NCBI RefSeq assembly: GCF_001425005.1
Contig: NZ_LMDB01000037.1
Coordinates: 5,269 to 69,268 of the forward strand
DNA: 64,000 bases
Origin: Duganella sp. Root336D2
GTDB taxonomy: Bacteria; Pseudomonadota; Gammaproteobacteria; Burkholderiales; Burkholderiaceae_D
Direction of reading: 5' to 3'
A model generated the notes under the pieces. The model saw nothing but the letters and a program-made list of their open reading frames with translations, ran no database searches and had not been told where the DNA came from. The translations under genes and the position numbers were made by a program. Each line of letters starts with the position of its first letter. Positions within the stretch are counted from its first letter, which is position 1. Shown piece by piece: positions 1-7,988 of this stretch.

Positions 1-84
1 TGTGTCCATAATCGAATTTGTGGGCACAACTGCTGTGCCAAAATTCAATCATGCTGGGACGAAATTATCCCGTCCAGACGGTAC

Positions 85-210
85 TCATAAGACGCTTACG
101 TTGAAGATATGGCCCTGAACTTCACCGTCGCCGCTTAGGCGCAGGCTGCCGGAGGAAGTCCCGCCTGTCGCAAGACGCTCCAGGTAGGCATTCAAGGCTG
201 GGTAGCTCAT
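85..210 (-). CDS. small hypothetical protein, 41 aa
   Basis: A short ORF encodes 41 residues beginning MSYPALNAYLERLATGG and ending HIFNVSVL. It is supported mainly by its ribosome binding site: on the minus strand GAGGAG lies 6 nt before the ATG, which is near ideal and unlikely by chance. There is no membrane segment, no cysteine and no motif I recognise. It is divergent from truC, with about 115 bp between the two starts. Function is unknown and I would not guess one. A chance ORF remains possible because of its length. Confidence 0.5.
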   Translation of the reverse strand: MSYPALNAYLERLATGGTSSGSLRLSGDGEVQGHIFNVSVL

Positions 211-326
211 CGCAGGCTCCTCGGGGTAACGTGGGAGCCCAGTCTACGCCGCGGCCGCCGCACAAGTGAACGAAGGTTTCGGCATATCCAACTGCGTCTG
301 CCGCATGTGGGAGAATACCGCCTGCA

Positions 327-1103
327 ATGAAACAGAATCCCCTGACAGAAATCTACCGCGACGATTGGCTGCTGGCAGTGCACAAACCGGCCGGCCTGCT
401 GGTGCATCGCAGCCCGATCGATCCGCATGAAACCGAATTCGCCTTGCAGTATGCGCGCGAGATGAATGGCGGCGAGTATGTGTACGCCGTGCATCGGCTG
501 GACCGGCCCACCTCCGGCTTGCTCGTGTTCGCGCGCGACCAACAGACGGCCAGCGTGCTTGGTAAGGCGTTCATGGCCGGCGCAGTACACAAACGCTACC
601 TCGCCATGGTGCGCGGCTGGGCGCCGGACGACGGTATCATCGACCATCCGCTGCGCGAAGAACCGGAAGACCGCCGCTGCAAGGACGAGGAAGCGCCGAT
701 TCGCGAGGCGGTGACGCGTTTCCGCCGCCTGGCGACGACCGAGATCCCGGTCGCCATTGAAGGCTACAGCAGCAGCCGTTACAGCCTGGTGGAGCTATTT
801 CCTGAAACCGGCCGCCGCCACCAGTTGCGGCGCCATATGAAGCACATCAGCCATCCGATCATCGGAGATGCCAACCATGGGCGCGGGCGCCACAACCGCT
901 ATTTCGCGGAGCGCTTCGGCCTTGGGCGCCTGATGCTGGCGGCTGTCGGCATGTCGTTCAAACATCCGGTGCCGGGCGGGCTGCTGGAGCTCAGCGCCGC
1001 ACCGGAAGCCAGCTTCCTGCAGGTGCTGTCAATTTTCCCCCGCGATAGCGGCATTCGCGATGCCGTAGGGGACGTGCCCGGTTGGGACGAACTCGCGCGC
1101 TGA
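327..1103 (+). CDS. truC: tRNA pseudouridine(65) synthase TruC-like (RluA family)
   Basis: This 258-aa protein is a pseudouridine synthase of the RluA/RsuA type. It contains the catalytic-loop signature HRLDRPTSGLLVFARD near residues 57-72, whose Asp is the nucleophile on uracil, and the downstream ETGRRHQLRRHMKHI motif near residues 161-175. Length and the lack of an S4 domain match TruC (E. coli about 260 aa), which modifies U65 of some tRNAs. It is cytoplasmic. Its 3' end overlaps the convergent 5'-nucleotidase gene by 75 bp. The Shine-Dalgarno is weak: GGAG lies about 13 nt upstream of the ATG. A related RluA-family specificity cannot be excluded. Confidence 0.85.
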   Translation: MKQNPLTEIYRDDWLLAVHKPAGLLVHRSPIDPHETEFALQYAREMNGGEYVYAVHRLDRPTSGLLVFARDQQTASVLGKAFMAGAVHKRYLAMVRGWAPDDGIIDHPLREEPEDRRCKDEEAPIREAVTRFRRLATTEIPVAIEGYSSSRYSLVELFPETGRRHQLRRHMKHISHPIIGDANHGRGRHNRYFAERFGLGRLMLAAVGMSFKHPVPGGLLELSAAPEASFLQVLSIFPRDSGIRDAVGDVPGWDELAR

Positions 1104-1925
1104 ATCGCAATGCATGGTCTGGTCGTCGAAGAAGATATCGGCGCCAAAGGCCTTGAGGAAGGCGCCCTTCGGCATGCCGCCGAGGAATAGCGCTTCGTCG
1201 ATACGGATATCCCAGGCGCGCAAAGTGCGGATCACCCGTTCGTGCGCCGGCGCCGAGCGGGCGGTGACCAGGGCGGTGCGGATCGGTGCATCGTCGGCGC
1301 CGTGCGCTGCCTGGATCGCGTGCAGCGCGCCGAGGAAATTCTTGAACGGGCCGCCAGGCATCGGGTCGCGCGCGGCTTCCCTTTCATTGCGCGCAAAGGC
1401 GTCCAGGCCAAGCTGCTTGTAGATACGTTCGGAATCGTCGGAGAACAGCACGGCATCGCCGTCGAAGGCAATGCGCAGCTGGCCGCTGTCGTCCTCGCGG
1501 TGCGAGGGCAGGATGGTGGCCGCGGCATGGCCCTGGGCCAGCGATTCGCGCACGTCGTCCGGATTGGTGGACAGGAACAGCTGCGCGCCGAAGGCTTCCA
1601 CATAACGGTGGGTGCTGGCGCCGGAGCAGAAGGCGGCGCGCCTGATGTCGAGCTGGTAGTGCTCGATGGAGTTGAAAATCCGGATGCCGGTGTCGGCGCT
1701 GTTGCGCGACAAGAGCACCACTTCCACCAGCGGCGCAGTGGGCGCGTCCTGGTTCAGGGCCAGCAGCTTGCGCACCAGGTTGAAGGCAGGACCGGGCTCC
1801 AGCACCACATGTTCGTTCTCGCGCTGGTGGGCGCAGTAGGCGGCCACTCCCTGGGATTCGAAGATGGCGTGGCTTTCGTCCAGTTGGAACAGGGCCCGCG
1901 ATGAAATAGCGACGACTAGCTTCAT
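1029..1925 (-). CDS. cytosolic-type 5'-nucleotidase (PF06189 family)
   Basis: This 298-aa protein resembles the cytosolic 5'-nucleotidase I family, known from vertebrate NT5C1 and many proteobacteria. The recognisable family blocks are the N-terminal LVVAISSRALFQL, the VEVVLLSRNSADTG stretch near residue 70, FNSIEHYQLDIRRAAFCSG, and the C-terminal DIFFDDQ segment. The family dephosphorylates nucleoside 5'-monophosphates. No signal peptide is present, so it should be cytoplasmic. The start is supported by GGAGGAAAT directly before the ATG. It is divergent from the FtsK-gamma-like gene, and the phased TGTCGCA array lies just upstream of it. Confidence 0.8.
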   Translation of the reverse strand: MKLVVAISSRALFQLDESHAIFESQGVAAYCAHQRENEHVVLEPGPAFNLVRKLLALNQDAPTAPLVEVVLLSRNSADTGIRIFNSIEHYQLDIRRAAFCSGASTHRYVEAFGAQLFLSTNPDDVRESLAQGHAAATILPSHREDDSGQLRIAFDGDAVLFSDDSERIYKQLGLDAFARNEREAARDPMPGGPFKNFLGALHAIQAAHGADDAPIRTALVTARSAPAHERVIRTLRAWDIRIDEALFLGGMPKGAFLKAFGADIFFDDQTMHCDSAREFVPTGHVPYGIANAAIAGEN

Positions 1926-1944
1926 ATTTCCTCCTTTTGCTTAT

Positions 1945-1999
1945 TGTCGCAGACGCTGCGACAGCTTGTGTCGCACGGCCTGCGACATAGGCTGTCGCA
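1945..1999. repeat. phased array of five alternating TGTCGCA/TGCGACA heptamers
   Basis: Five 7-bp half sites start at 1945, 1957, 1969, 1981 and 1993. They alternate TGTCGCA, TGCGACA, TGTCGCA, TGCGACA, TGTCGCA, each with an exact 12-bp period and 5-bp spacers of differing sequence (gacgc, gcttg, cggcc, taggc). The array sits between the start of the minus-strand 5'-nucleotidase gene and the plus-strand FtsK-gamma-like gene. It could be a multi-site operator or an extragenic palindrome able to form alternative hairpins. The heptamers are identical while the spacers differ. Confidence 0.85.
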
Positions 2000-2046
2000 G
2001 CGGCGCCCAATACTGCTGCATCGTCAGTGAGTTCAGGAGGGGCAGT

Positions 2047-2274
2047 TTGGGAGATGGAAAATTCACCATGGGCGAAATCGCGGGCGCCATCGATTTCGTG
2101 CGGGGGCTGAATGCCGCGCGCAGCGGCTTGCTGGCTTGCCCCGTGTCGCGCCTGCAGGTCCGGTTCCGCCTGGGCTACCGGCGCGCCTGCGAGCTGGCAG
2201 GGCGGCTGGAGGAAATGGATGTGTGGGAGATCGTGGTTACGCCGAGCGGATTGCGGGGTGCGCGGTTCAAATAA
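2047..2274 (+). CDS. stand-alone FtsK-gamma-like winged-helix protein
   Basis: This small protein is about 75 aa from a TTG at 2047, or 68 aa from the ATG at 2068. Its second half, SRLQVRFRLGYRRACELAGR followed by LEE, closely matches the FtsK gamma domain (SGVQRQFRIGYNRAARIIEQ in E. coli as I recall it), the winged helix that reads KOPS DNA sites. There is no ATPase or membrane region, so this is not an FtsK translocase. The TTG is favoured because AGGAGG (2035-2040) lies 6 nt before it, whereas the ATG at 2068 has no well-placed Shine-Dalgarno. DNA binding is inferred, and target and role are unknown. The phased repeat array lies directly upstream. Confidence 0.65.
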   Translation: MGDGKFTMGEIAGAIDFVRGLNAARSGLLACPVSRLQVRFRLGYRRACELAGRLEEMDVWEIVVTPSGLRGARFK

Positions 2275-2313
2275 TTGCTACAATGAAATTTTTGACAACC
2301 TGGCATTTATCGG

Positions 2314-3327
2314 ATGGCTTCCAAAGATTCCATGTTCCGGCAGTGGAATATGCTGCGGCTGGTACCGCGCGCACCACTCAGCATTACGGTTGCCGAGATT
2401 ACCGAGCGCCTGGCCCAGGCTGAGTATCCGATCGACAAGCGCACGGTCGAACGCGACCTGAAGGCGCTGGAATCGCTGTTCCCTTTGCTGGTCGATGAAT
2501 CGGCCAAGCCATTCAAGTGGAGCTGGCGGCGCGATGGCGCGATTTTCAGCCTGCCTGGCATGTCGGTGCCGGAGGCGCTGACGCTGACGATGGTTGAGCA
2601 GCACTTGCAGCGGCAGCTTCCGCCTTCGACGCTGGACGCACTGCAGCCGCATTTTTCGGCCGCTGCCCAGACCTTGGCGGCGATCGACGACCGTGCGCAA
2701 ACCAAGGCCTGGCTGGGCAAGGTGCGCAGCATTCCATCGGCGCAGCCCTTGCTGCCGGCGGAAGTGGATGAACAATCCCAGCGCACGGTCTACGATGCGC
2801 TGATGAAGGACCGCCAGCTCAGGCTGCATTACCAGAAGCGCGATGGCAGTGCGCTGACTGTCTATGACGCGGTCCATCCGCTGGCCATCGTGCAGAAGGC
2901 CGGCACGGTTTACCTGGTCTGCATGTTTTCCGACTATGCGGATGCGCGCACTATTGCGCTGCATCGCGTGAAGCAGGCGGAGATGCTTTACCTGCAGGCG
3001 CGCCGCAAGGAGGGCTTCGATATCGATGCTTTCATCGCCCAGGGACAGTTCGGCATTGCAAACGGCGGCGAGATCAGGCTGCAGGCGGTCTTCGCCCGTG
3101 CGGCCGGCGAGCACCTGGCGGAAACGCCCTTGAGTAAAGACCAGGTACTGTACAGCGAATCGGCCGATCATCTGCGCTTGATCGCCACGGTACCGCGCAC
3201 CCGCGCGCTGACCTGGTGGCTGCTCGGCTTTGGTGACGGTGTCGTGGTCCATGAGCCAGCGGACCTGAGGGACGAAATCAAACAGACCGCCCAGCGTATG
3301 GCTGCGGCATACCAGGACAAGTCATGA
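2314..3327 (+). CDS. WYL-domain transcriptional regulator
   Basis: This 337-aa regulator has an N-terminal winged helix-turn-helix (about residues 10-65, including ITERLAQAEYPIDKRTVERD). It is followed by a WYL domain with the block AGTVYLVCMFSDYADARTIA near residues 195-214. In the canonical WYL triad the Trp is replaced here, reading VYL. A WCX-like C-terminal region follows. WYL regulators sense nucleic-acid or other ligands and often control DNA damage, defence or stress genes, but no such target is evident nearby. It begins about 40 bp after the FtsK-gamma-like gene and may be co-transcribed; the TACAAT at 2278-2283 is a possible -10 of its own. Its last codons overlap the convergent small membrane protein gene by 6 bp. 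Confidence 0.8.
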   Translation: MASKDSMFRQWNMLRLVPRAPLSITVAEITERLAQAEYPIDKRTVERDLKALESLFPLLVDESAKPFKWSWRRDGAIFSLPGMSVPEALTLTMVEQHLQRQLPPSTLDALQPHFSAAAQTLAAIDDRAQTKAWLGKVRSIPSAQPLLPAEVDEQSQRTVYDALMKDRQLRLHYQKRDGSALTVYDAVHPLAIVQKAGTVYLVCMFSDYADARTIALHRVKQAEMLYLQARRKEGFDIDAFIAQGQFGIANGGEIRLQAVFARAAGEHLAETPLSKDQVLYSESADHLRLIATVPRTRALTWWLLGFGDGVVVHEPADLRDEIKQTAQRMAAAYQDKS

Positions 3328-3642
3328 CTTGCGGTGAGGCGACTTGCCCCGCAGCCGCCGCCACAGGCCGATCAGCCATTCGATGAAGGCCGCCATCGGT
3401 TTGCGCAGGAAAGGAATGTCGTAAGACAGCAGCAGCAAGCCGACTGGCACGTCCTCCACGCCGACGATCGGCATATACGGCGCCAGTATCCCGACTGCGA
3501 TCAGCGCCAGGGCCAGGGGAATCCGCACCCAGCGCGCGCGGTCGGAGCGCCCCCATTCGATGAAGCGCCTGGCCTTGCCCGGTACTTCATGTTCAAGATC
3601 GTCGACCGCACGGTCGAGCTGACGTTTTCCTTCCTTAGCCAT
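3322..3642 (-). CDS. small membrane protein of unknown function, 106 aa
   Basis: This 106-aa protein has a charged N-terminus (MAKEGKRQLDRAVDDLEHEV), then two hydrophobic stretches. One is near residues 40-59 (VRIPLALALIAVGILAPYMP), the other near residues 65-75 (VPVGLLLLSYD). It ends with a basic tail containing WLIGLWRRLRGKS. This suggests an inner-membrane protein with one or two passes. I do not recognise a characterised family with confidence; it resembles small PGPGW-type transmembrane proteins in general layout. It converges on the WYL regulator gene with a 6-bp overlap. Confidence 0.6.
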   Translation of the reverse strand: MAKEGKRQLDRAVDDLEHEVPGKARRFIEWGRSDRARWVRIPLALALIAVGILAPYMPIVGVEDVPVGLLLLSYDIPFLRKPMAAFIEWLIGLWRRLRGKSPHRKS

Positions 3643-3690
3643 GCGGCCATCTTACTGCGCCTCGGCCTTGCGGAGCGCCCGGCTCAAGGT

Positions 3691-3705
3691 ATATGGTTTT
3701 GATCT
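3691..3705 (+). promoter_or_regulatory. candidate LysR operator, site 1 (BNR_4 gene)
   Basis: ATATGGTTTTGATCT matches the shared near-palindrome ATATC-N5-GATAT found upstream of five other transcription units in this window. It differs from the galactosidase-operon copy at 20690-20704 at three positions. It lies 83 bp before the start of the BNR_4 gene. This is the weakest member of the set. Confidence 0.4.
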
Positions 3706-3787
3706 AGAAACTGCGAAAGAATATATAGGTTCCGCATTTCGTTTTCCCTAGAATGGTTTCGGCTTCATTAATGATTGCAACGAGACC

Positions 3788-5110
3788 ATGAAATCTATTG
3801 CGAGGAAATGGAGGGCAGTGGCTGCGGCGATGTGCGCCGCGCTGTGCATTCCAGCCGCGCAGGCAATCGAAGTCAAACAATCCATCATTGGTCCGGGTTG
3901 GGCCAACAATTCGGTCAACGTGACCGTCTTCCGCAAGAATTCCCTCGTAACCCATAAAAACGTGCAATACGCGGCCTATTACGATGCCGAGCGTTATGTG
4001 GTGCTTGCCAGGCGCCGCGTGGGGGCGAGCGGGTGGACCGTCCAGCGCAGCCAGTACCAGGGCAAGGCTGAAGATGCGCACAATGGCATCAGCATCATGG
4101 TCGATGGTGCGGGCTACCTGCATGCGGCGTGGGACCAGCACGACAATCCGCTGCGCTATGCCCGCAGCAGGGCGCCGGGCGGGCTGGCGCTGGGCCCGCA
4201 GCAGGCGATGGTGGGGCGCGATGAGCAGGCCGTGAGCTATCCGGAGTTCTATCGCCTGCCGGATGGCGACCTGCTATTCCTGTATCGCGACGGCGCTTCG
4301 GGGCGCGGCAACCTGGTGATGAACCGCTATCGCCGGGCCAGCGCGAAGTGGGAACGCCTGCAGGACAATCTGATCGACGGTGAAGGGCAGCGCAATGCGT
4401 ACTGGCAGGCGCATGCCGACAGCCGGGGCCTGCTGCACCTGTCCTGGGTGTGGCGCGAGTCGCCGGACGTGGCGAGCAACCATGACCTGGCCTATGCCCG
4501 CTCGCGCGACGGCGGCAAGAGCTGGGAGCATGCGGACGGCATACCGTACACGCTTCCCATTACCGCGGCCAGTGCGGAGTATGCCTTGCGCATCCCGCAG
4601 CGCAGTGAATTGATCAACCAGACTTCGATGGCGGCCGATAGCAAAGGCCATCCTTATATCGCAACTTACTGGCGGGATCCGGATAGTGCGACTCCCCAGT
4701 ATCGCGTGGTCTTCCATACGGGGCAGCGCTGGGAGGTACGTACCCTGCCGCTGCACAAGGCGGCGTTCAGCCTGTCGGGCGGCGGCACGAAACGCATTTC
4801 GATGGCGCGGCCGCAGCTGCTGCTGGCCGACCGGGGCGGCTTGCTGGTATTTCGCGACGAAGAGCGCGGCAGCAAGGTGTCGCTCGCGCTCATCAAGGAT
4901 TTCCAGTCTTTCCAGTGGTCCGTACACGACTTGTCCGAAGCTTCGGTCGGGGAATGGGAGCCGACCTTCGACAGCGAGTTGTGGAAGTCGCACCGCATCC
5001 TGAGCCTGTTTGTTCAGACTGTGGCGCAAGTGGACGGGGAGGGCGTTGCGCAACGGCCGGCAGAACCGGTACGAGTGCTGGACTGGGAGGTGTCAAAGCT
5101 GTTTCGTTAA
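3788..5110 (+). CDS. secreted BNR_4 beta-propeller enzyme, putative rhamnosidase/lyase of uronate-capped polysaccharide
   Basis: This 440-aa protein has a Sec signal peptide (residues 1-26, ending AAQA) and the layout of the BNR_4 repeat family. Blocks include NVQYAAYYDAERYVVLARR, the DAHNGISIMVDGAGYLHAAW region and later Asp-box-like GGKSW. BNR_4 propellers occur in several polysaccharide-active families: GH145 alpha-L-rhamnosidases acting on Rha-GlcA in arabinogalactan, PL42 Rha-GlcA lyases, and PL24/PL25 ulvan lyases. I cannot choose among them by eye. It precedes a TonB receptor by about 30 bp, with GH105 and DUF2264 genes further on. That is consistent with making or trimming terminal (un)saturated glucuronic acid. 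Location is periplasmic or secreted. A candidate operator lies 83 bp upstream. Confidence 0.7.
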   Translation: MKSIARKWRAVAAAMCAALCIPAAQAIEVKQSIIGPGWANNSVNVTVFRKNSLVTHKNVQYAAYYDAERYVVLARRRVGASGWTVQRSQYQGKAEDAHNGISIMVDGAGYLHAAWDQHDNPLRYARSRAPGGLALGPQQAMVGRDEQAVSYPEFYRLPDGDLLFLYRDGASGRGNLVMNRYRRASAKWERLQDNLIDGEGQRNAYWQAHADSRGLLHLSWVWRESPDVASNHDLAYARSRDGGKSWEHADGIPYTLPITAASAEYALRIPQRSELINQTSMAADSKGHPYIATYWRDPDSATPQYRVVFHTGQRWEVRTLPLHKAAFSLSGGGTKRISMARPQLLLADRGGLLVFRDEERGSKVSLALIKDFQSFQWSVHDLSEASVGEWEPTFDSELWKSHRILSLFVQTVAQVDGEGVAQRPAEPVRVLDWEVSKLFR

Positions 5111-5139
5111 ATAAGAAGTTAATACGGGAGACATACAAA

Positions 5140-7974
5140 ATGAAGAAGAAAGTAATGGCAACGCTGGTGCCTTTGGCATTGGCGGCGGCATATGGTCCAG
5201 GGGCCATGGCGCAGGAGGCAGCGCAAGCGCCGAACGTGGGTGCAGAGAATACCGTGGTGGTAACGGGCTTTCGTTCCAGCTTGCAGAAGGCCTTGAACCT
5301 GAAAGCCCAGGCAATCGGCGTGCGCGATTCCATCGTGGCGGAGGATATCGGCAAGTTCCCCGAGTCGAACGTGGCCGAATCGCTGCAGCGTGTGCCGGGC
5401 ATTATCCTGAACCGCGATGAGAGCTCGGCCGAGGGCCAGCGCATTTCGATTCGCGGCTTGCCGACCGAGTATTCCGTCACCACCCTGAACGGGGCACCGG
5501 TGAATACCACCAGTACTGGTTCCATCGGCAACGCGGCGCGTGGCTTCAACTACGATGTGTTTGCGTCCGAGCTCTTTGGCCGCGTGGACTTCTTCAAATC
5601 GCCGCTGTCCGAACTGCCGGAAGGCGGCATGGGCGGCGTGGTGGACTTGCAGTCGCCGCGCCCGTTCGACAATCCCAAAGGTGCCGTGCGCTACGCGGTA
5701 ACTGCGGCGTACAACACCATGTCCGAAAAGACCGACCCCGCAGCCTTCGGCCTGTTCTCCAAGACCTGGGGCAACTGGGGCTTCCTGATTGGCGGTGCGC
5801 ATTCAAAGGCCATGAACAACCGCTCCGGCTTCGAGGCGACCGGCGGCTACAACAGCTCGGCGCGCGGCAGCAAGTCGCCAGTGCAGGGCAACTTCGCGAT
5901 GCAGCTCGATTACGACGATCCGCGCGCCAACCTGTCCGGCTACACGCGCGAACAGGTGGATAACGCGCTGCTGCCGCGCATTTACCGTTTCTATGGTTCG
6001 TCCAATGACCGCAGCCGCGACGGGCTGGTTTCGTCGCTGCAGTACAAGGACAGCACGCTGAATGTCAGCCTGGATACCATGTACTCCAAGCTGAAGAATT
6101 CGCGCGACGAACTGTATTACGGCATCCTGATCCGCAACAGCAAAACGACCAACCCGAGCGCGCCGCCGGGTACCGCTGGTCACAACGGGCTGGTGCCGAT
6201 CGATGTTCGCATTGACCCCGGTTCGAACCTGTTGACCGGCACTTTCGGCAATACTTCGTACAGCAGCGGCGTTACCTACAGCGAGGACGAAACGAAGTTC
6301 AGCTATGCGTCGCTGAACGCCAACTGGAAAGCCAATGACCGGCTGGCGCTGACTGCGCAACTGAGCGCCAACAGCAGCAAGGCGCAAAGCTACCAGGACA
6401 CCCTGTCGGGCCAGATCTTCGGCGTCACCTCCACCATCGACTACGGCAGCGACCATGTCTATCCGTCGCTGTCTTCCACCAGCGACTACCTGAATCCGGC
6501 CAACTACTCCGGCTTCGGTATCGGCACCGGCCTGACGCGAGAAACCGACCGCGGACGCCAGGGCCGCGTGATTGCCGACTGGGACTACAACTTGTGGGGC
6601 GACTGGACCGGCCACCTGAAAACGGGCCTGGTCTATGTCGAAACCGAGAAGGGCGTCCACAAACGCAACGCCACTTCGGACGTGACGACCAAGTTGAATA
6701 GCATGGGCAACGCCAGCATGCGCCAGGGCATGGTATTCGACCTGCCGATCAGTAAGCTGGATATGGGCGCCGGCTGGCCGCATCAATTCGGCACTTTCAC
6801 GCGCGGCTACACCTACTCGACCTTCGACCCGCTGGCCTACAACACCGAAGCGACCTTCACCCCGGCCCAAAGTTTCACCGCGACCGAGAAGGTGGCTTCG
6901 GGCTTCGTGCAGTCCGACTTCAAGGGCGAAGTGCTGGGCCATGGGCTGCGCTTGAATGCCGGCGTGCGCTATTCCCGCACCGACCTGGATATCGATAACT
7001 TCAAGAAGACTGGCGCGGGCGGTACCTACCAGCCTAACCGGGAGAGCGGCTCCTACAGCAACGTGCTGCCCGCCGTCAGCGCTGCGCTGGATGTGACTGA
7101 AGACCTGATGTGGCGTGCCTCTTTCGGCAAGACCATTTCGCGTGCATCGCTGTCGATTATCGCCGCGCAAACCGTGGTGCCGAACCCGTTCGACAACTCG
7201 GCTACGGCGGGCAACCCGAACCTGCGCCCGCAGCAGTCGAAGAATATGGACACCAGCCTGGAATGGTATTTCCGCAAGGGGAGCCTGCTGTCGGCGGCAT
7301 ATTTCCGCAAGGTGCTGACCGATGCCACGGTGTCCAGCACGGCCCAGACCACGTTCGGTGCATTGGGCCTGCCCGATACCGCAATGGGTGCGATTTTCTA
7401 TGGTCCGGATGGGCGGGTGGACCCGAACCTGCCGATGACGCTGCGCACTTACAGCAACGCCGGCCGCCAGGTGCTGAAGGGCTACGAGCTGTCGTACCAG
7501 CAGGATTTCGACTTCCTGCCTGCGCCATACAAGGGCTTTGGCATGCTGGCCAGCTATACCCACATCGATCCGTTCAACAGCCAAAAGTGGATCACCAATG
7601 CTGGCCGGGAGATCGAGGTCAATTCGGTGCCGAAGTATGCCTACAGCACCACCGCATATTACGAAAATGGGCCGCTGGCAATTCGCTTCTCGTACAACTA
7701 CAAGGGACGCAGCCTGCACGGCGACAATCCGAAGAACAACGGCGATGACCTGATCCGCTGGCGCGCGGCACGCGGCTACCTGGACGGGAATATCAGCTAC
7801 AAGATCAACGACAGCCTGGAGCTGCGGCTGGATGCGCTGAACCTGTCGAACACACTGTCGTATGACTATTTCGAGGATGCCACCGGCCAGTACGGCAGCG
7901 GCAGGAAGACACGCATGGATTATGCGAAGTACGACGGCCGGACCATCAAGATCGGCCTGCGCGGCAAGCTGTGA
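5140..7974 (+). CDS. TonB-dependent receptor, carbohydrate type
   Basis: This 944-aa outer-membrane receptor starts MKKKVMATLVPLALAAAYG with a signal peptide cut near AMAQE. The plug domain begins NTVVVTGFRSSLQKALNLKA and contains SIVAEDIGKFPESNVAESLQ and the RVPGI block, typical of the Xanthomonas/Caulobacter-type receptors that import oligosaccharides. A large beta-barrel follows and ends in DGRTIKIGLRGKL. Earlier in-frame starts exist but would place coding sequence inside the BNR_4 gene and lack a signal peptide. The ATG at 5140 has GGGAG upstream (5126-5130). It lies between the BNR_4 enzyme and GH105, so the likely cargo is uronate-bearing oligosaccharide. Energy would come from TonB-ExbBD encoded elsewhere. 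Confidence 0.88.
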   Translation: MKKKVMATLVPLALAAAYGPGAMAQEAAQAPNVGAENTVVVTGFRSSLQKALNLKAQAIGVRDSIVAEDIGKFPESNVAESLQRVPGIILNRDESSAEGQRISIRGLPTEYSVTTLNGAPVNTTSTGSIGNAARGFNYDVFASELFGRVDFFKSPLSELPEGGMGGVVDLQSPRPFDNPKGAVRYAVTAAYNTMSEKTDPAAFGLFSKTWGNWGFLIGGAHSKAMNNRSGFEATGGYNSSARGSKSPVQGNFAMQLDYDDPRANLSGYTREQVDNALLPRIYRFYGSSNDRSRDGLVSSLQYKDSTLNVSLDTMYSKLKNSRDELYYGILIRNSKTTNPSAPPGTAGHNGLVPIDVRIDPGSNLLTGTFGNTSYSSGVTYSEDETKFSYASLNANWKANDRLALTAQLSANSSKAQSYQDTLSGQIFGVTSTIDYGSDHVYPSLSSTSDYLNPANYSGFGIGTGLTRETDRGRQGRVIADWDYNLWGDWTGHLKTGLVYVETEKGVHKRNATSDVTTKLNSMGNASMRQGMVFDLPISKLDMGAGWPHQFGTFTRGYTYSTFDPLAYNTEATFTPAQSFTATEKVASGFVQSDFKGEVLGHGLRLNAGVRYSRTDLDIDNFKKTGAGGTYQPNRESGSYSNVLPAVSAALDVTEDLMWRASFGKTISRASLSIIAAQTVVPNPFDNSATAGNPNLRPQQSKNMDTSLEWYFRKGSLLSAAYFRKVLTDATVSSTAQTTFGALGLPDTAMGAIFYGPDGRVDPNLPMTLRTYSNAGRQVLKGYELSYQQDFDFLPAPYKGFGMLASYTHIDPFNSQKWITNAGREIEVNSVPKYAYSTTAYYENGPLAIRFSYNYKGRSLHGDNPKNNGDDLIRWRAARGYLDGNISYKINDSLELRLDALNLSNTLSYDYFEDATGQYGSGRKTRMDYAKYDGRTIKIGLRGKL

Positions 7975-7988
7975 CAGGATCCGAAAAC

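Noticed and set aside
5803..7719. 638-residue open frame on the minus strand inside the TonB receptor gene
   Set aside because: It is a shadow frame created by high-GC third positions. The plus-strand receptor is fully supported by signal peptide, plug and barrel motifs, and the antisense translation has no recognisable domain.
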